The notes under the pieces were generated by a model. It saw nothing but the letters and a program-made list of their open reading frames with translations. It was not told where the DNA came from and did not search any database. From Pirellulaceae bacterium (GTDB lineage Bacteria > Planctomycetota > Planctomycetia > Pirellulales > Pirellulaceae), in NCBI GenBank assembly GCA_019636385.1, contig JAHBXT010000001.1, forward strand, positions 930,001 through 994,000: a stretch of 64,000 nt of DNA, given 5' to 3'. The stretch's first letter is position 1. Every line of letters starts with the position of its first letter. The position numbers were made by a program, and so were the translations under genes. Below are positions 18,201 through 27,225 of this stretch, piece by piece.

Positions 18201-19864
18201 TTTCTCAGGGTGCCAAGCCAGGAGAAGGCGGTGAGCTGCCAGGGCGTAAAGTCGATTGGAATATCGCCCGCATTCGTTACTCCACGCCAGGTGTCGGATT
18301 GATCAGTCCTCCGCCGCACCATGACATCTATTCCATCGAAGATTTGGCGCAGTTGATTCACGACCTCAAGAATGCAAATCCCGAGGCGCGCATCAGCGTC
18401 AAACTGGTCAGCGAAGTTGGCGTAGGCGTGATCGCGGCTGGCGTGAGCAAGGCGCACGCCGAGCACATTGTGATCGCCGGGGATGTCGGTGGCACGGGCG
18501 CATCGCCACTGACAAGCATCAAACACGCTGGTTTGCCTTGGGAGCTGGGAATCGCCGAAGCTCATCAGACACTGGTGCTAAATAACCTGCGCAGTCGAGT
18601 CGTACTGCAGACGGACGGCGGACTCAAGACGGGCCGCGACATTGTGATCGCTGCGTTGCTGGGTGCTGAAGAGTTCGGCTTTGCAACCGCTCCGCTGATT
18701 ACCTTAGGTTGTATCATGATGCGCAAGTGCCACTTGAATACCTGCCCCGTGGGTGTGGCGACTCAGGATCCAGAGTTGCGGAAGAAGTTTCAAGGCAAGC
18801 CAGAGCACGTGGTGAATTATCTGTTTATGGTGGCCGAGGAAGCTCGACAGATCATGGCCAATTTGGGGTTCCGCAAAATTGATGAGATGATCGGTCGGGT
18901 GGACATACTGGAGCCTTCCAAAGCGATCCAGCACTGGAAGACCGACGGCCTGGATTTGACGTCGATGCTCTTTCCAGCGCATCAGTTGCGGCCCGATGCC
19001 ATTGCCCGTCAGACCATTGGCCAAGAGCACGGACTGGAAAAGTCACTAGACCGCACGCTGCTGGTCGTGGCGGCCCAGCCAGCGCTTGACAGCAAGGAAC
19101 CGGTACGTATCCAGTCTCCGATCACGAACATCAATCGTACCGTGGGCACGATTCTAAGTCACGAGATTGCCAAACGTTATGGTCAAGCTGGTTTGCCAGA
19201 CGATACCGTACATATCAAGCTAACGGGATCGGCAGGGCAGAGTCTGGGCGCTTTCTTGGCGCATGGCGTGACCTTGGAAGTTGAGGGCGATGCCAACGAT
19301 TACGTCGGCAAGGGCCTGTCGGGAGGCCGCATCGTGATCTATCCTCCGCATGACAGTACATTCAAACCTGAAGAAAATATCCTGATCGGTAACGTTTGCT
19401 TGTATGGAGCCACGGGTGGTGAAGCTTTCTTCCGAGGTCGCGCGGCCGAGCGATTTTGCGTCCGCAATTCGGGGGCAACCACAGTGGTCGAAGGGCTTGG
19501 CGATCACGGCTGCGAGTACATGACGGGCGGTCGGGTGATCGTACTCGGCCCCACCGGCAGAAACTTTGCCGCCGGCATGTCCGGTGGAATAGCATACGTC
19601 TGGGATACTGAGGGCGACTTCGAAATGCGATGCAATCTAGAAATGGTTGCACTGGAACGCATCGAGCCGGGCATTGAAGAGTCGCAGATCCGCGACTTGA
19701 TCAGGCGACATGCGGAATACACCGGCAGTCAGCCGGCACAACGGGCGCTCGAGGACTGGCCGACATTCCTTAGCCAGTGCGTCAAAGTCATGCCCACCGA
19801 CTACAAACGTGTGCTGGAAGCTCAGGCCCAGCAGCAACAGTCAGAGCTGGTCACTCGCGATTGA
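15293..19864 (+). CDS. gltB: Glutamate synthase large subunit
   Basis: The 1523-residue protein makes glutamate from glutamine and 2-oxoglutarate. It has all GltB parts in order: class II amidotransferase with the nucleophile C23 in ENCGVGF (a 22-residue leader would be removed), a central domain, the FMN-binding synthase domain (GEGGEDPQRF and GDVGGTGASPL motifs), the 3Fe-4S ligands C1140, C1146 and C1151 in CIMMRKCHLNTC, and the C-terminal GXGXG beta-helix (GSAGQSLGAFLAHG). I chose ATG 15293, which leaves a leader of usual length; TTG 15254 would add 13 residues. It forms an operon with gltD, 102 bases downstream. Confidence 0.97.
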   Translation: MRSKFHLPQRQGLYDPSFEKENCGVGFIAHIKGQASHQFVLDASAMLISMDHRGACGCEANTGDGSGMLTALPHKFLRKVAKDDLKVDLPRPGQYAAGLLFLPKDPTERAACKQTVEQIISQQGQRCLGWRTVPTDARKADVGPTALEAEPAIEQLFVAAAKGLDQDAFERQLYIIRKSASHAIRGSSTLHHALQFYICSLSTKVIIYKGMLTSGQVLPYYPDLNDVDFETHLAMVHSRFSTNTFPSWDRAQPLRFMSHNGEINTLRGNQNWMAARRRLASSPLYGDELVKLFPVVEPHCSDSGSFDNVLEFLLMTGRTLQEAILMMVPEAWQKHESMPDEKRAFYEYFSCMMEPWDGPASIAFTDGHYIGAVLDRNGLRPSRYYITHDDRVIMASEVGVLPVPPHLVREKGRLQPGKIFLVDFEQGRLIPDQELKHDFAAKRPYAQWLREQRITLDDLAPAEAQGYCPDTLLARMQAFGYTSETMHFMLVPMIEESRDPVGSMGNDSALACLSDRPRMIYDYFKQLFAQVTNPAIDSIREEVVMSLECYIGPEQNLLAVTPEHAHRLLIPHPILTNPELAAIEHMDHRGWRTKKIDITYPRSEGKAGLTQALQRICAEAEQAIDDGYSLIILSDRQIGPQSVPVSALLATGAVHHHLVRQAKRTQVGIIVETGEAREVHQHCLLVGYGADAINPYLAFEALWYARLDEQLSAEKYVDLDKIMYSYRKAVAKGMLKVLAKMGISTLQSYKGAQIFEALGLKDEVIDVCFIGTASRIQGVGFDVLAEESLRRHALGYPRDPVAQLPALPNPGDFHWRSAGERHGWDPQAIADLQVAARAGDTNAYWRFSNHINHDNEMKCTLRGLLELKPGVAGPAVPLDEVEPASAIVKRFCTGAMSFGSISAEAHETLAIAMNRLGGKSNTGEGGEDPQRFLPMVNGDSRRSAIKQVASGRFGVTIEYLTNADELQIKISQGAKPGEGGELPGRKVDWNIARIRYSTPGVGLISPPPHHDIYSIEDLAQLIHDLKNANPEARISVKLVSEVGVGVIAAGVSKAHAEHIVIAGDVGGTGASPLTSIKHAGLPWELGIAEAHQTLVLNNLRSRVVLQTDGGLKTGRDIVIAALLGAEEFGFATAPLITLGCIMMRKCHLNTCPVGVATQDPELRKKFQGKPEHVVNYLFMVAEEARQIMANLGFRKIDEMIGRVDILEPSKAIQHWKTDGLDLTSMLFPAHQLRPDAIARQTIGQEHGLEKSLDRTLLVVAAQPALDSKEPVRIQSPITNINRTVGTILSHEIAKRYGQAGLPDDTVHIKLTGSAGQSLGAFLAHGVTLEVEGDANDYVGKGLSGGRIVIYPPHDSTFKPEENILIGNVCLYGATGGEAFFRGRAAERFCVRNSGATTVVEGLGDHGCEYMTGGRVIVLGPTGRNFAAGMSGGIAYVWDTEGDFEMRCNLEMVALERIEPGIEESQIRDLIRRHAEYTGSQPAQRALEDWPTFLSQCVKVMPTDYKRVLEAQAQQQQSELVTRD

Positions 19865-19966
19865 ACAAGATTTCAGGCACTCCGCGACGGCACTGGCCAG
19901 CGACCACATCACTATTCATAACCGTATCACACGACTTCTAATCTATCGAACAGCGAGTACGAAAGA

Positions 19967-21475
19967 ATGGGAAAACCAACCGGCTTCAAGGAATTCGATC
20001 GCAAGAAAGTACCCTGGCGGTTGCCGGTTGTGCGATTGGGCGACTACGGCGAGATTTACACCGAACCCGATGAGTCGCAATTGCGACAGCAGGGCGCACG
20101 GTGCATGGATTGCGGGGTTCCGTTTTGCCAATCAGAAACCGGGTGCCCTATCGATAATTTGATTCCCGAGTGGAACGACATGGTCTACCAGGGGCGTTGG
20201 CAGGATGCGATCCAGCGATTGCACAAGACCAACAACTTTCCGGAGTTCACCGGGCGAGTTTGCCCGGCGCCCTGTGAAGGAGCCTGCGTGTTGGGCATTA
20301 CCAATCCGCCAGTAACCATCAAGAACATTGAAAACGCGATTATCGACCGGGCGTTTGCGGAAGGCTGGGTAACGCCAACGATTCCTCAGTCACGGACTGG
20401 TAAGCGAGTTGCTATTGTCGGTAGCGGACCGGCAGGACTGGCCGCAGCCGACCAACTGAATCAAGTCGGCCATACCGTCACCGTCTACGAGCGAGCCGAT
20501 CGGATCGGCGGTTTGTTGATGTATGGCATTCCCAATATGAAGCTGGAAAAGCAGGTCGTCGAGCGTCGTTTGGACCTGATGCGCCAAGCTGGCGTCACGT
20601 TTGTCACCGGTGCCGATGTTGGCAGAACCGTGTCCATACAGCAGCTTCAGCAAGATAGCGACGCCTTATTACTGGCTACGGGAGCTACCAAACCACGCGA
20701 TCTTCCGATTCCCGGACGAGATCTGCGCGGTGTACATTTTGCCATGGATTTTCTGACGGCGCATACCAAGAGCCTGTTGGATAGTGGCTTGAAAAACGGC
20801 AAGAAAATCTCGGCAGCCGGTAAGAAGGTGGTCGTGATCGGCGGAGGCGATACCGGCACTGACTGTATCGCCACCAGTCTGAGACATGGATGCACAGCGC
20901 TGGTCAATTTTGAACTGTTAGATCGACCACCCGACGATCGCGCCGGCGACAATCCCTGGCCTCAATGGCCGCGCATCTTCCGCGTCGATTACGGACACGA
21001 AGAATCCGAAGCCAAATTTGGTCGCGATCCGCGCGAGTATTGCGTGTTGAGCAAAGAATTTTTGGATGATGGTCAAGGAAACGTTAAGGGTATTCGAGCT
21101 GTCCGCGTGCAATGGACCAAAGATGCGAATGGTCGCATGCAAATGTCCGAAGTGCCTGGGTCGGAACAAGTGTTTGAAGCTGACCTGGTGTTGTTGGCCA
21201 TGGGATTCTTAGGCCCAGAACAGTACGTTGCCGAAGCGCTCGGAATCCAAGTTGATTCTCGCAGCAACTATGCGGCTGAACATGGTCGGTTTGCGACCAA
21301 TGTGCCTGGCGTCTATGCGGCTGGCGATTGTCGTCGCGGACAGTCGTTGGTCGTGTGGGCCATCAACGAGGGTCGTGGTGCCGCGCGAGCCATTGATATT
21401 TACCTGCGGGGTTCCAGTCAATTGCCCGCACCGGGTATTACTCAAGGTAGCGCCGCAGCCGTCGCCTGGCAGTAA
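19967..21475 (+). CDS. gltD: Glutamate synthase small subunit
   Basis: This 502-residue flavoprotein passes electrons from NAD(P)H to GltB. The N-terminus carries the cysteine-rich 4Fe-4S region (C46, C49, C54, C60, then CPAPCEGAC). The FAD site is [10 protein letters not shown] near residue 150 and the NAD(P)H site GGGDTGTDC near 290. A final [16 protein letters not shown] motif is typical of the family. It follows gltB on the same strand, and the two polypeptides form the enzyme. Whether NADH or NADPH is preferred cannot be settled by eye. Confidence 0.97.
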   Translation: MGKPTGFKEFDRKKVPWRLPVVRLGDYGEIYTEPDESQLRQQGARCMDCGVPFCQSETGCPIDNLIPEWNDMVYQGRWQDAIQRLHKTNNFPEFTGRVCPAPCEGACVLGITNPPVTIKNIENAIIDRAFAEGWVTPTIPQSRTGKRVAIVGSGPAGLAAADQLNQVGHTVTVYERADRIGGLLMYGIPNMKLEKQVVERRLDLMRQAGVTFVTGADVGRTVSIQQLQQDSDALLLATGATKPRDLPIPGRDLRGVHFAMDFLTAHTKSLLDSGLKNGKKISAAGKKVVVIGGGDTGTDCIATSLRHGCTALVNFELLDRPPDDRAGDNPWPQWPRIFRVDYGHEESEAKFGRDPREYCVLSKEFLDDGQGNVKGIRAVRVQWTKDANGRMQMSEVPGSEQVFEADLVLLAMGFLGPEQYVAEALGIQVDSRSNYAAEHGRFATNVPGVYAAGDCRRGQSLVVWAINEGRGAARAIDIYLRGSSQLPAPGITQGSAAAVAWQ

Positions 21476-21687
21476 GCCAGGCGCAATTGGAGGGTATGTG
21501 AGAGTGCACATTTGCACAACAGTGCAGCGTTTAGGCACGGCTGCCAAGCAAAACTTGCTCGGCCACCGTGCCATCGCAGCCGTAGGTGCCAGCCCTCCGG
21601 CGCATCCATCAGCCTAAAACAGCGGATGGCCTGGCCCATTTCGCGGCCGAATGCGTCATAGCGATAGCTTTGGGGAGGAGCACCCAC
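21442..21687 (-). CDS. Possible small hypothetical protein downstream of lpdA
   Basis: A minus-strand frame of 81 codons starts with GTG five bases after the lpdA stop and overlaps the 3' end of gltD on the other strand. Its first 50 residues are rich in Trp, Arg and Gly and look protein-like; the last 30 do not, so it may be a remnant or chance frame. No family recognised. Its tight spacing behind lpdA is the main support. Confidence 0.25.
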   Translation of the reverse strand: MGAPPQSYRYDAFGREMGQAIRCFRLMDAPEGWHLRLRWHGGRASFAWQPCLNAALLCKCALSHTLQLRLAYCQATAAALP

Positions 21688-21692
21688 TTGAA

Positions 21693-23093
21693 TTAGGCAG
21701 TATGAATTGCCCGTTGATCGACAGCCAAGGCTGCTTCGTGCAAGAGTTCAGAAAGCGTTGGATGTGCGTGACAGGTCCGAGCCAGATCCTCGCTGCTAGC
21801 CCCAAATTCGATAGCTGCCACCGCTTCGGCAATCAAATCCCCAGCCTGGGCGCCAATAATGTGAACTCCCAGAATGCGATCGGTAGTGGCGTCGGCCAGT
21901 ATCTTAACTCGCCCCTGCGCATCACCTAGTGCCAGCGCGCGACCACTAGCGCCATAGGGGCAGACGCCTTTCTTGTAGGCGATGCCCGACTGTTGCAGTT
22001 GCTCTTCGGTTTTACCCACTGAAGCAATTTCTGGGTGCGTGTACACGACGGCGGGAATAGCATCATAGTTGACATGGCTTTTCATGCCCACAATCCGCTC
22101 GACGCACACAATGCCTTCTTCACTGGCCTTGTGGGCCAGCATCGCACCGCCTATCAAGTCGCCGATTGCATATATTCCTGGAACTGCGGTTTGGTAATTC
22201 TCATCGACGGGCACAAAACCGCGGCGGTCAGTTTCAATACCCACTCGATCCAACCCCAGATTATCTGAGCAGGGCAAGCGTCCAGTGGACAACAACACAC
22301 GATCGCATGGGATTGGTGGTTGATCCCGACATTGGACGACACAACCATCGGCGGTTGCCCGAGCGCTTTCCACCCAGCTTCCAGTGTGAATCTTCAAGCC
22401 TTGTCGCTCAAAGATTCGATGGGCCAATTGACCAATTTCGTGATCCAGACCGGGCAGTATGCGTTCCATGGCCTCCAACACGGTCACCTGGCTTCCCAGC
22501 CGCTGCCAAACACTGCCCAGTTCCAATCCGATGTAGCCGCCACCGATGACAACCAGGTGACGCGGTACCTCTGTGAAGCTGAGTGCCAGGGTGCTATCGC
22601 CAATTCGGCGATGATCTACTTCAACACTGCGCATGCCTGCCGGTCGGCTGCCAGTTGCCAGGACAATTCTTTTGGCCTGGATTCGCACCGGCCCGGCAGC
22701 CGTTTGGATTTCGGCCGTGTCCGCAGAAACCAGCGTCGCGCGACCAGTGTAACCCTGGACGCGGTTGCGCTTGAGCAGCATGGCGATACCAGATGTCAAC
22801 TGCGAGACGATCTTGTCTTTGCGAGCCAACATAGCCGCTAAGTCCAATTGGACATCGCCGATTTTGACGCCATGACTCGCCATGTCATGTCGCGCCGAGT
22901 GATAACGGTGACTGGACTCTAACAGGGCTTTACTGGGAATGCAGCCAACTCGCAGACAGGTTCCGCCGAAAACGGGATTGTCGTCCACGCAGGCCGCATT
23001 CATTCCCAACTGAGCCGCTCGAATTGCAGCCACATAGCCGCCGGGTCCACCGCCAATGACCAATAGGTCGTGTTGCTGCGTAGCGCTGGCCAT
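21693..23093 (-). CDS. lpdA: Dihydrolipoyl dehydrogenase
   Basis: The 466-residue flavoenzyme reoxidises dihydrolipoamide in 2-oxoacid dehydrogenase or glycine-cleavage complexes using NAD+. It shows the FAD-binding GGGPGGYVAA motif (about residues 14-23), the redox disulfide C46/C51 in CLRVGCIPSK, the NAD-binding GGGYIGLELG, the AIGDL FAD motif, and the C-terminal catalytic H-x4-E (HPTLSE). The E2 partner genes are not in the window. The ATG overlaps the stop of the upstream acidic-protein gene by one base (TAATG), so the two are translationally coupled. Confidence 0.95.
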   Translation of the reverse strand: MASATQQHDLLVIGGGPGGYVAAIRAAQLGMNAACVDDNPVFGGTCLRVGCIPSKALLESSHRYHSARHDMASHGVKIGDVQLDLAAMLARKDKIVSQLTSGIAMLLKRNRVQGYTGRATLVSADTAEIQTAAGPVRIQAKRIVLATGSRPAGMRSVEVDHRRIGDSTLALSFTEVPRHLVVIGGGYIGLELGSVWQRLGSQVTVLEAMERILPGLDHEIGQLAHRIFERQGLKIHTGSWVESARATADGCVVQCRDQPPIPCDRVLLSTGRLPCSDNLGLDRVGIETDRRGFVPVDENYQTAVPGIYAIGDLIGGAMLAHKASEEGIVCVERIVGMKSHVNYDAIPAVVYTHPEIASVGKTEEQLQQSGIAYKKGVCPYGASGRALALGDAQGRVKILADATTDRILGVHIIGAQAGDLIAEAVAAIEFGASSEDLARTCHAHPTLSELLHEAALAVDQRAIHTA

Positions 23094-23497
23094 TACAGAT
23101 CGCCGCCCATGATATTCAGGTCATCCAGGTCCTCTTCGTCATCTGAATCACTTGGGGCAGGAAACATCTCGCTGTCGTCAGGCTCGAACTCGTAGTCGTC
23201 TTCTAGTTCCTCTTCAAAATCGTCATCGAAGTCATCGTCAAAGTCGTCTTCGTCGAAGTCCGCAAACGGATCGTCCTCCTCTTCTTCCTCGACAAACGGT
23301 GGAGTGTCGGGGCTGGCTTCCGGATCCTGCTCCTTGTCATCTTCATCGTCACTATCCAAATCATCATCGTCGTCATCTTCGTCATCCCAGGCATGTACCA
23401 CTGGAAGCTGCCACCGTCCATCATCCTGGCTCGCTGTGGGCACAGCCTGAACCGGGGATAGTACGAAACCTGACCAATTGCCGAGAGTCGATATCAT
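23093..23497 (-). CDS. Ultra-acidic Asp/Glu-rich protein coupled to lpdA
   Basis: The 134-residue product (from ATG at 23495-23497) has a short ordinary N-terminus with a Trp and then runs of Asp and Glu (for example DDEDDDDDD and FDDDFDDDFEEE) interrupted by Phe, Pro and Tyr; over half of the last 100 residues are acidic. It should be disordered and strongly negative. The start is uncertain because the frame extends 30 codons upstream to 23587. The stop overlaps the lpdA start by one base. Acidic proteins like this can act as chaperones, nucleic-acid mimics or metal binders; none is shown here. Confidence 0.65.
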   Translation of the reverse strand: MISTLGNWSGFVLSPVQAVPTASQDDGRWQLPVVHAWDDEDDDDDDLDSDDEDDKEQDPEASPDTPPFVEEEEEDDPFADFDEDDFDDDFDDDFEEELEDDYEFEPDDSEMFPAPSDSDDEEDLDDLNIMGGDL

Positions 23498-23599
23498 TGC
23501 GCTGTAAAACCTGTTAGTGCAAAGGAAGCCAACGAAACGTGGCGGCCGTAAATCATGGGGTAGGGGGACAAGCGTAACCGAAGTCACACGATCTGAGGC

Positions 23600-24196
23600 C
23601 TAGGTCGCCAAACCATGAGTCCGTTCGTATTGCGTAATCTTATCTTCGTTTTCCAAAGTCAGCGCGATGTCGTCCAACCCATGGATCAAACAATGTCGCC
23701 GAAAATGGTCAATTTCAAACGTATATTCCAAACCATAGTCGTCAGTGACCTTGCCCGCTGTCAGATCCACTAGCAGTCGATAGGGCGAATGCTTGGCAGC
23801 TCGTTCAAACAACTGGTCGATGTGGCTTTCACTGAGCGCAATCGGCAGTAATCCGTTCTTGAAGCAGTTGTTGTAGAAAATATCTGCGAACGATGGAGCC
23901 AGCACGACGCGAAACCCGTAATCATCCAGGGCCCAAACGGCATGTTCACGGCTGGAGCCGCTGCCAAAATTGCGGCGGGCCAACAGGATCGTCGCCCCTT
24001 TAGCCGCCGGCTGATTCAGTTCAAAGGCTGGATTGTCTGACCCGTCGTCGTGAAAACGCCAATCGAAAAACAGATAGCGGCCAAATCCCGTCCGCTCAAT
24101 TCGCTTTAAGAATTGCTTGGGGATGATCTGATCGGTATCAACGTTGGCCCGATCTAAGCAGGCCACAGTACCTTGGTGAGTTGTAAACGCGCGCAT
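23600..24196 (-). CDS. leuD: 3-Isopropylmalate dehydratase small subunit
   Basis: The 198-residue subunit pairs with LeuC to convert 2-isopropylmalate into 3-isopropylmalate in leucine synthesis. The family motifs are [14 protein letters not shown] near the start, [17 protein letters not shown] in the middle and [14 protein letters not shown] set the start at ATG 24194-24196 (MRAFTTHQG), the usual family start; the frame runs further upstream but into leuC. It lies 13 bases after leuC on the same strand, so they form an operon. The size is normal for bacterial LeuD. Confidence 0.95.
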   Translation of the reverse strand: MRAFTTHQGTVACLDRANVDTDQIIPKQFLKRIERTGFGRYLFFDWRFHDDGSDNPAFELNQPAAKGATILLARRNFGSGSSREHAVWALDDYGFRVVLAPSFADIFYNNCFKNGLLPIALSESHIDQLFERAAKHSPYRLLVDLTAGKVTDDYGLEYTFEIDHFRRHCLIHGLDDIALTLENEDKITQYERTHGLAT

Positions 24197-24209
24197 GATT
24201 GTCTTTTGG

Positions 24210-25631
24210 TTATGCCTTATAGTCCCACTGTCGAATGTCACTGAAGCGACCTTGAATGGCTGCTGCCGCTGCCATGGCTGGCGACACCAAATGCGTACGA
24301 CCGCCTTTACCTTGCCGACCCTCAAAATTGCGATTGCTGGTGGACGCACAGCGCTCTCCGGGCTCGAGCCGATCGGGATTCATTGCCAGGCACATACTGC
24401 AACCCGCCTCGCGCCAATCAAAGCCTGCCTCACGGAAGACACGGTCCAAACCTTCCTGCTCCGCCTGGCGCTTAACCAGTCCACTGCCCGGCACGACCAT
24501 TGCCTGAACAGCAGAGTTCACGCGATAGCCTTTGACGACACGGGCTGCGGCTCGCAAGTCTTCGATGCGCGCATTGGTACACGACCCGATGAAGACGCGA
24601 TTGATTTTCACGTCGCTAATGGGAGTGCCGGCTGACAGGGCCATGTATTCCAGTGAAGCTGCGGTGGTCTTCTGCTCGGTTTCGTCCGAGAAATCTGAGG
24701 GACTGGGCACCTTGGCGGAGATCGAACAGACCTGGCCAGGGTTGGTGCCCCAAGTAACTTGCGGCTCAATATCCGCACCTTGAAACACCCGCAGCTTGTC
24801 GTAGACTGCTCCGGGATCGCTGGCTAACTGGCGCCAACGTGCAACGGCCGCCTCAAAATCCTGGGGTACGTAGGGGCGTCCTTGGAGATAACGATAGGTT
24901 GTCTCATCCGGTGCAATCATCCCCGCCCGAGCGCCCGCCTCGATGGACATGTTGCACACCGTCATTCGTTCTTCCATCGTCAGCGCGCGAATCACGGGAC
25001 CGGTGTATTCCAACACATAACCGGTACCACCAGCTGTGGAAATCTGTCCGATCAGGTACAGGATCAAGTCCTTGGCGGTGACGCCTGCAGCCAACTGCCC
25101 TTCGATGCGCAGTTCGTAAGTCTTCGGTAACGATTGTAGCAGTGTCTGCGTGGCCAACACATGCTCGACCTCGCTAGTTCCAATGCCAAACGCCAAAGCA
25201 CCAAAAGCACCGTGCGTTGCCGTGTGACTGTCACCACAGACGATGGTCATGCCGGGTTGGGTATAGCCTAGCTCTGGCCCGATGATATGCACGATGCCCT
25301 GATTAGCGTCGTGCAGGTCATACAGTTTGATGCCGAACTGGGCGCAGTTGTTTCGCAGAGTATCAACCTGCTGGCGCGAGATTGGATCGGCAATTGGCAG
25401 GCCACGATTGGAGGTCGGCACGTTGTGATCCGGCGTTGCAATCGTACGCTGCGGGCGACGGACCTTTCGACCGGCCAGACGCAAGCCCTCAAATGCCTGT
25501 GGACTGGTAACTTCGTGTACCAAATGCAGGTCGATGTACAAAATGGTCTGTTGACCGGGTTGGCTATAAACCACGTGCTCGTCCCAAATCTTCTGGAACA
25601 GGGTACGGGGAGAGCCGCTAGAACTAGTCAT
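24210..25631 (-). CDS. leuC: 3-Isopropylmalate dehydratase large subunit
   Basis: This 473-residue aconitase-family subunit carries the catalytic 4Fe-4S cluster for the second step of leucine synthesis. Cluster cysteines are in [11 protein letters not shown] and in [10 protein letters not shown]. Other family motifs are [13 protein letters not shown] near the N-terminus and [20 protein letters not shown]. Length and order are those of the bacterial LeuC family. It is the first gene of leuC-leuD. It is divergent from the S26-like gene; no T-box or leader peptide could be recognised upstream within the short gap. Confidence 0.96.
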   Translation of the reverse strand: MTSSSGSPRTLFQKIWDEHVVYSQPGQQTILYIDLHLVHEVTSPQAFEGLRLAGRKVRRPQRTIATPDHNVPTSNRGLPIADPISRQQVDTLRNNCAQFGIKLYDLHDANQGIVHIIGPELGYTQPGMTIVCGDSHTATHGAFGALAFGIGTSEVEHVLATQTLLQSLPKTYELRIEGQLAAGVTAKDLILYLIGQISTAGGTGYVLEYTGPVIRALTMEERMTVCNMSIEAGARAGMIAPDETTYRYLQGRPYVPQDFEAAVARWRQLASDPGAVYDKLRVFQGADIEPQVTWGTNPGQVCSISAKVPSPSDFSDETEQKTTAASLEYMALSAGTPISDVKINRVFIGSCTNARIEDLRAAARVVKGYRVNSAVQAMVVPGSGLVKRQAEQEGLDRVFREAGFDWREAGCSMCLAMNPDRLEPGERCASTSNRNFEGRQGKGGRTHLVSPAMAAAAAIQGRFSDIRQWDYKA

Positions 25632-25766
25632 GTATGCTGGCCTAGTACAAAATCATTTAAAGTGGATGGAAACTCGGACGGTTACAAGTACACGCTATGA
25701 CAGGTGGCCACACGGCCAGCCGATCGCCCCAACTCGAATATCAGAATTTGGCAATTGTATCCGCAG

Positions 25767-27164
25767 ATGCCGACCGTCAAAGTGCCCCCCCTTCGCTCGA
25801 CACGTTTCGGACCCCCACCGACTGGCTGGTCAGGTGGTTGGCTGCGGAATTGGACTGTGGGCGGATTGTGGCTGGCAACGCTGACAGCCCTGGGCTGCGT
25901 TGACCGGCCCCGGCCTGACGCGCTCAAGTCTGACCAGATTTTTCAACTGAATTCTAATTCGATGGCACCTCATCTCATGGGACCCTGCTTTCGGATGCAA
26001 TGCCGGAGCTGTCGAGCCACGTGGGACAGGTCCGCCGAATCCAACCCAACGGCACCGCCGATTTGCCCGCATTGCGGCTCCGGAGACTGCCTATCGGGAG
26101 AATTACGGCCGGGACAATCCGTTAAGTTATCCAGCATCGATGCTGTGGACCGCCTGTCGTGTATTATTTTTGGACCGATGGCGGGTCCATTGGGTTCGCA
26201 GTCCTGGACCTGCAAACGCGTCTGGGGACTTCCGGGTGAGTCCATCCAGCTGCGAGATGGTGAATTATGGGTCAACGGCAGCATGTTTCGCAAAAACATG
26301 CTTCAGTTCTTGCAGGTCGCCATACCCGTCGCTGACTTACCAGGGCCAGGGACCCTCTACTGGCATCGCGGTCGGAGCGAACAATCGGATTCAGCGTGGC
26401 AAAGCGTTCAGCACTTATGGGCAACTGAGGCATCTGCTGCATCGACGGAGATAGTACTGCAAGCCGGCGACGAACTGCGGTGGCTGTACCGACAGCAATG
26501 GAGCAGCACTGGCACCGAGCCAGCGCTGCCATCGGCACTGGTCTGCCAAAGCGTGCTGGATGACTATCCCATCAATCACGGGATGCCTCGAAACCTTGTG
26601 CCTGTCGATGATTTGCTGTTGACGATCGGGTTTGCCTCCGCAGAACAAGAAACCCCGTCATCGAACGTGGCCTCCGCACGCGTTGAATGTCTCTATCGAG
26701 GTCATAGCTATGACGTGCTGTGCGATTTTGGTTCAGAACTTACAACTGAGGTCGCCGCAGGTCAAGCAGCGCTTTGGCAGGCTGCTTCGCGACCCCAGCA
26801 GGTTTTGAAGAATCCTGGACAACTGATGATCGGCGGATGGGACGGTTATGCTTGGGCACGCGCCGATTCCGGCGAGGCGTTCGAACTGCCGGATCGCGCT
26901 AGGCCTCCGGATGTTACCTCGTTTAGAATACAGGCGCTTTGTGGAGTGATTCGCATTGGTTCGCTACAAGTCCACCGTGATATCTACCTGCGCGACAACG
27001 AGCGCGATCCAAGCAACGGCGCAACGCCGGCCACCGTGATCGGTGCCAATCAGTACTATGTGCTCGGCGACAACCTGCCTGCATCGGTCGACAGTCGTAA
27101 CGGACTAGGTTGCATCGACCGCAGCCAAATAATCGGCCAGGTTCAATTGCCCGAACCAAAATAG
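25767..27164 (+). CDS. Signal peptidase I-like (S26) protein with inserted zinc ribbon
   Basis: The product (465 residues from ATG 25767) has an N-terminal hydrophobic segment ending in LTALGC, possibly a lipoprotein signal, then the S26 catalytic serine motif NSMAPH (S65), the general-base lysine in CKRVWGLPGE (K150), and a C-terminal LGDNLPASVDSRNGLG box. Between Ser and Lys sits a four-cysteine zinc ribbon (C79, C82, C100, C103), and a further 200-residue insertion separates the lysine from the GDN box. Ordinary signal peptidases lack both insertions. S26 enzymes cut signal peptides on the outer face of the inner membrane. GTG 25704 is an alternative start. Confidence 0.75.
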   Translation: MPTVKVPPLRSTRFGPPPTGWSGGWLRNWTVGGLWLATLTALGCVDRPRPDALKSDQIFQLNSNSMAPHLMGPCFRMQCRSCRATWDRSAESNPTAPPICPHCGSGDCLSGELRPGQSVKLSSIDAVDRLSCIIFGPMAGPLGSQSWTCKRVWGLPGESIQLRDGELWVNGSMFRKNMLQFLQVAIPVADLPGPGTLYWHRGRSEQSDSAWQSVQHLWATEASAASTEIVLQAGDELRWLYRQQWSSTGTEPALPSALVCQSVLDDYPINHGMPRNLVPVDDLLLTIGFASAEQETPSSNVASARVECLYRGHSYDVLCDFGSELTTEVAAGQAALWQAASRPQQVLKNPGQLMIGGWDGYAWARADSGEAFELPDRARPPDVTSFRIQALCGVIRIGSLQVHRDIYLRDNERDPSNGATPATVIGANQYYVLGDNLPASVDSRNGLGCIDRSQIIGQVQLPEPK

Positions 27165-27225
27165 GCTGCCAAGCGGAACTTGGTGCGAGATACTGCCCGC
27201 TGGAATCTACCGCTTGGCGCTTCGA

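Noticed and set aside
16166..18565. Long minus-strand frames inside gltB
   Set aside because: They are antisense shadows of a high-GC gene with clear domain content on the plus strand.
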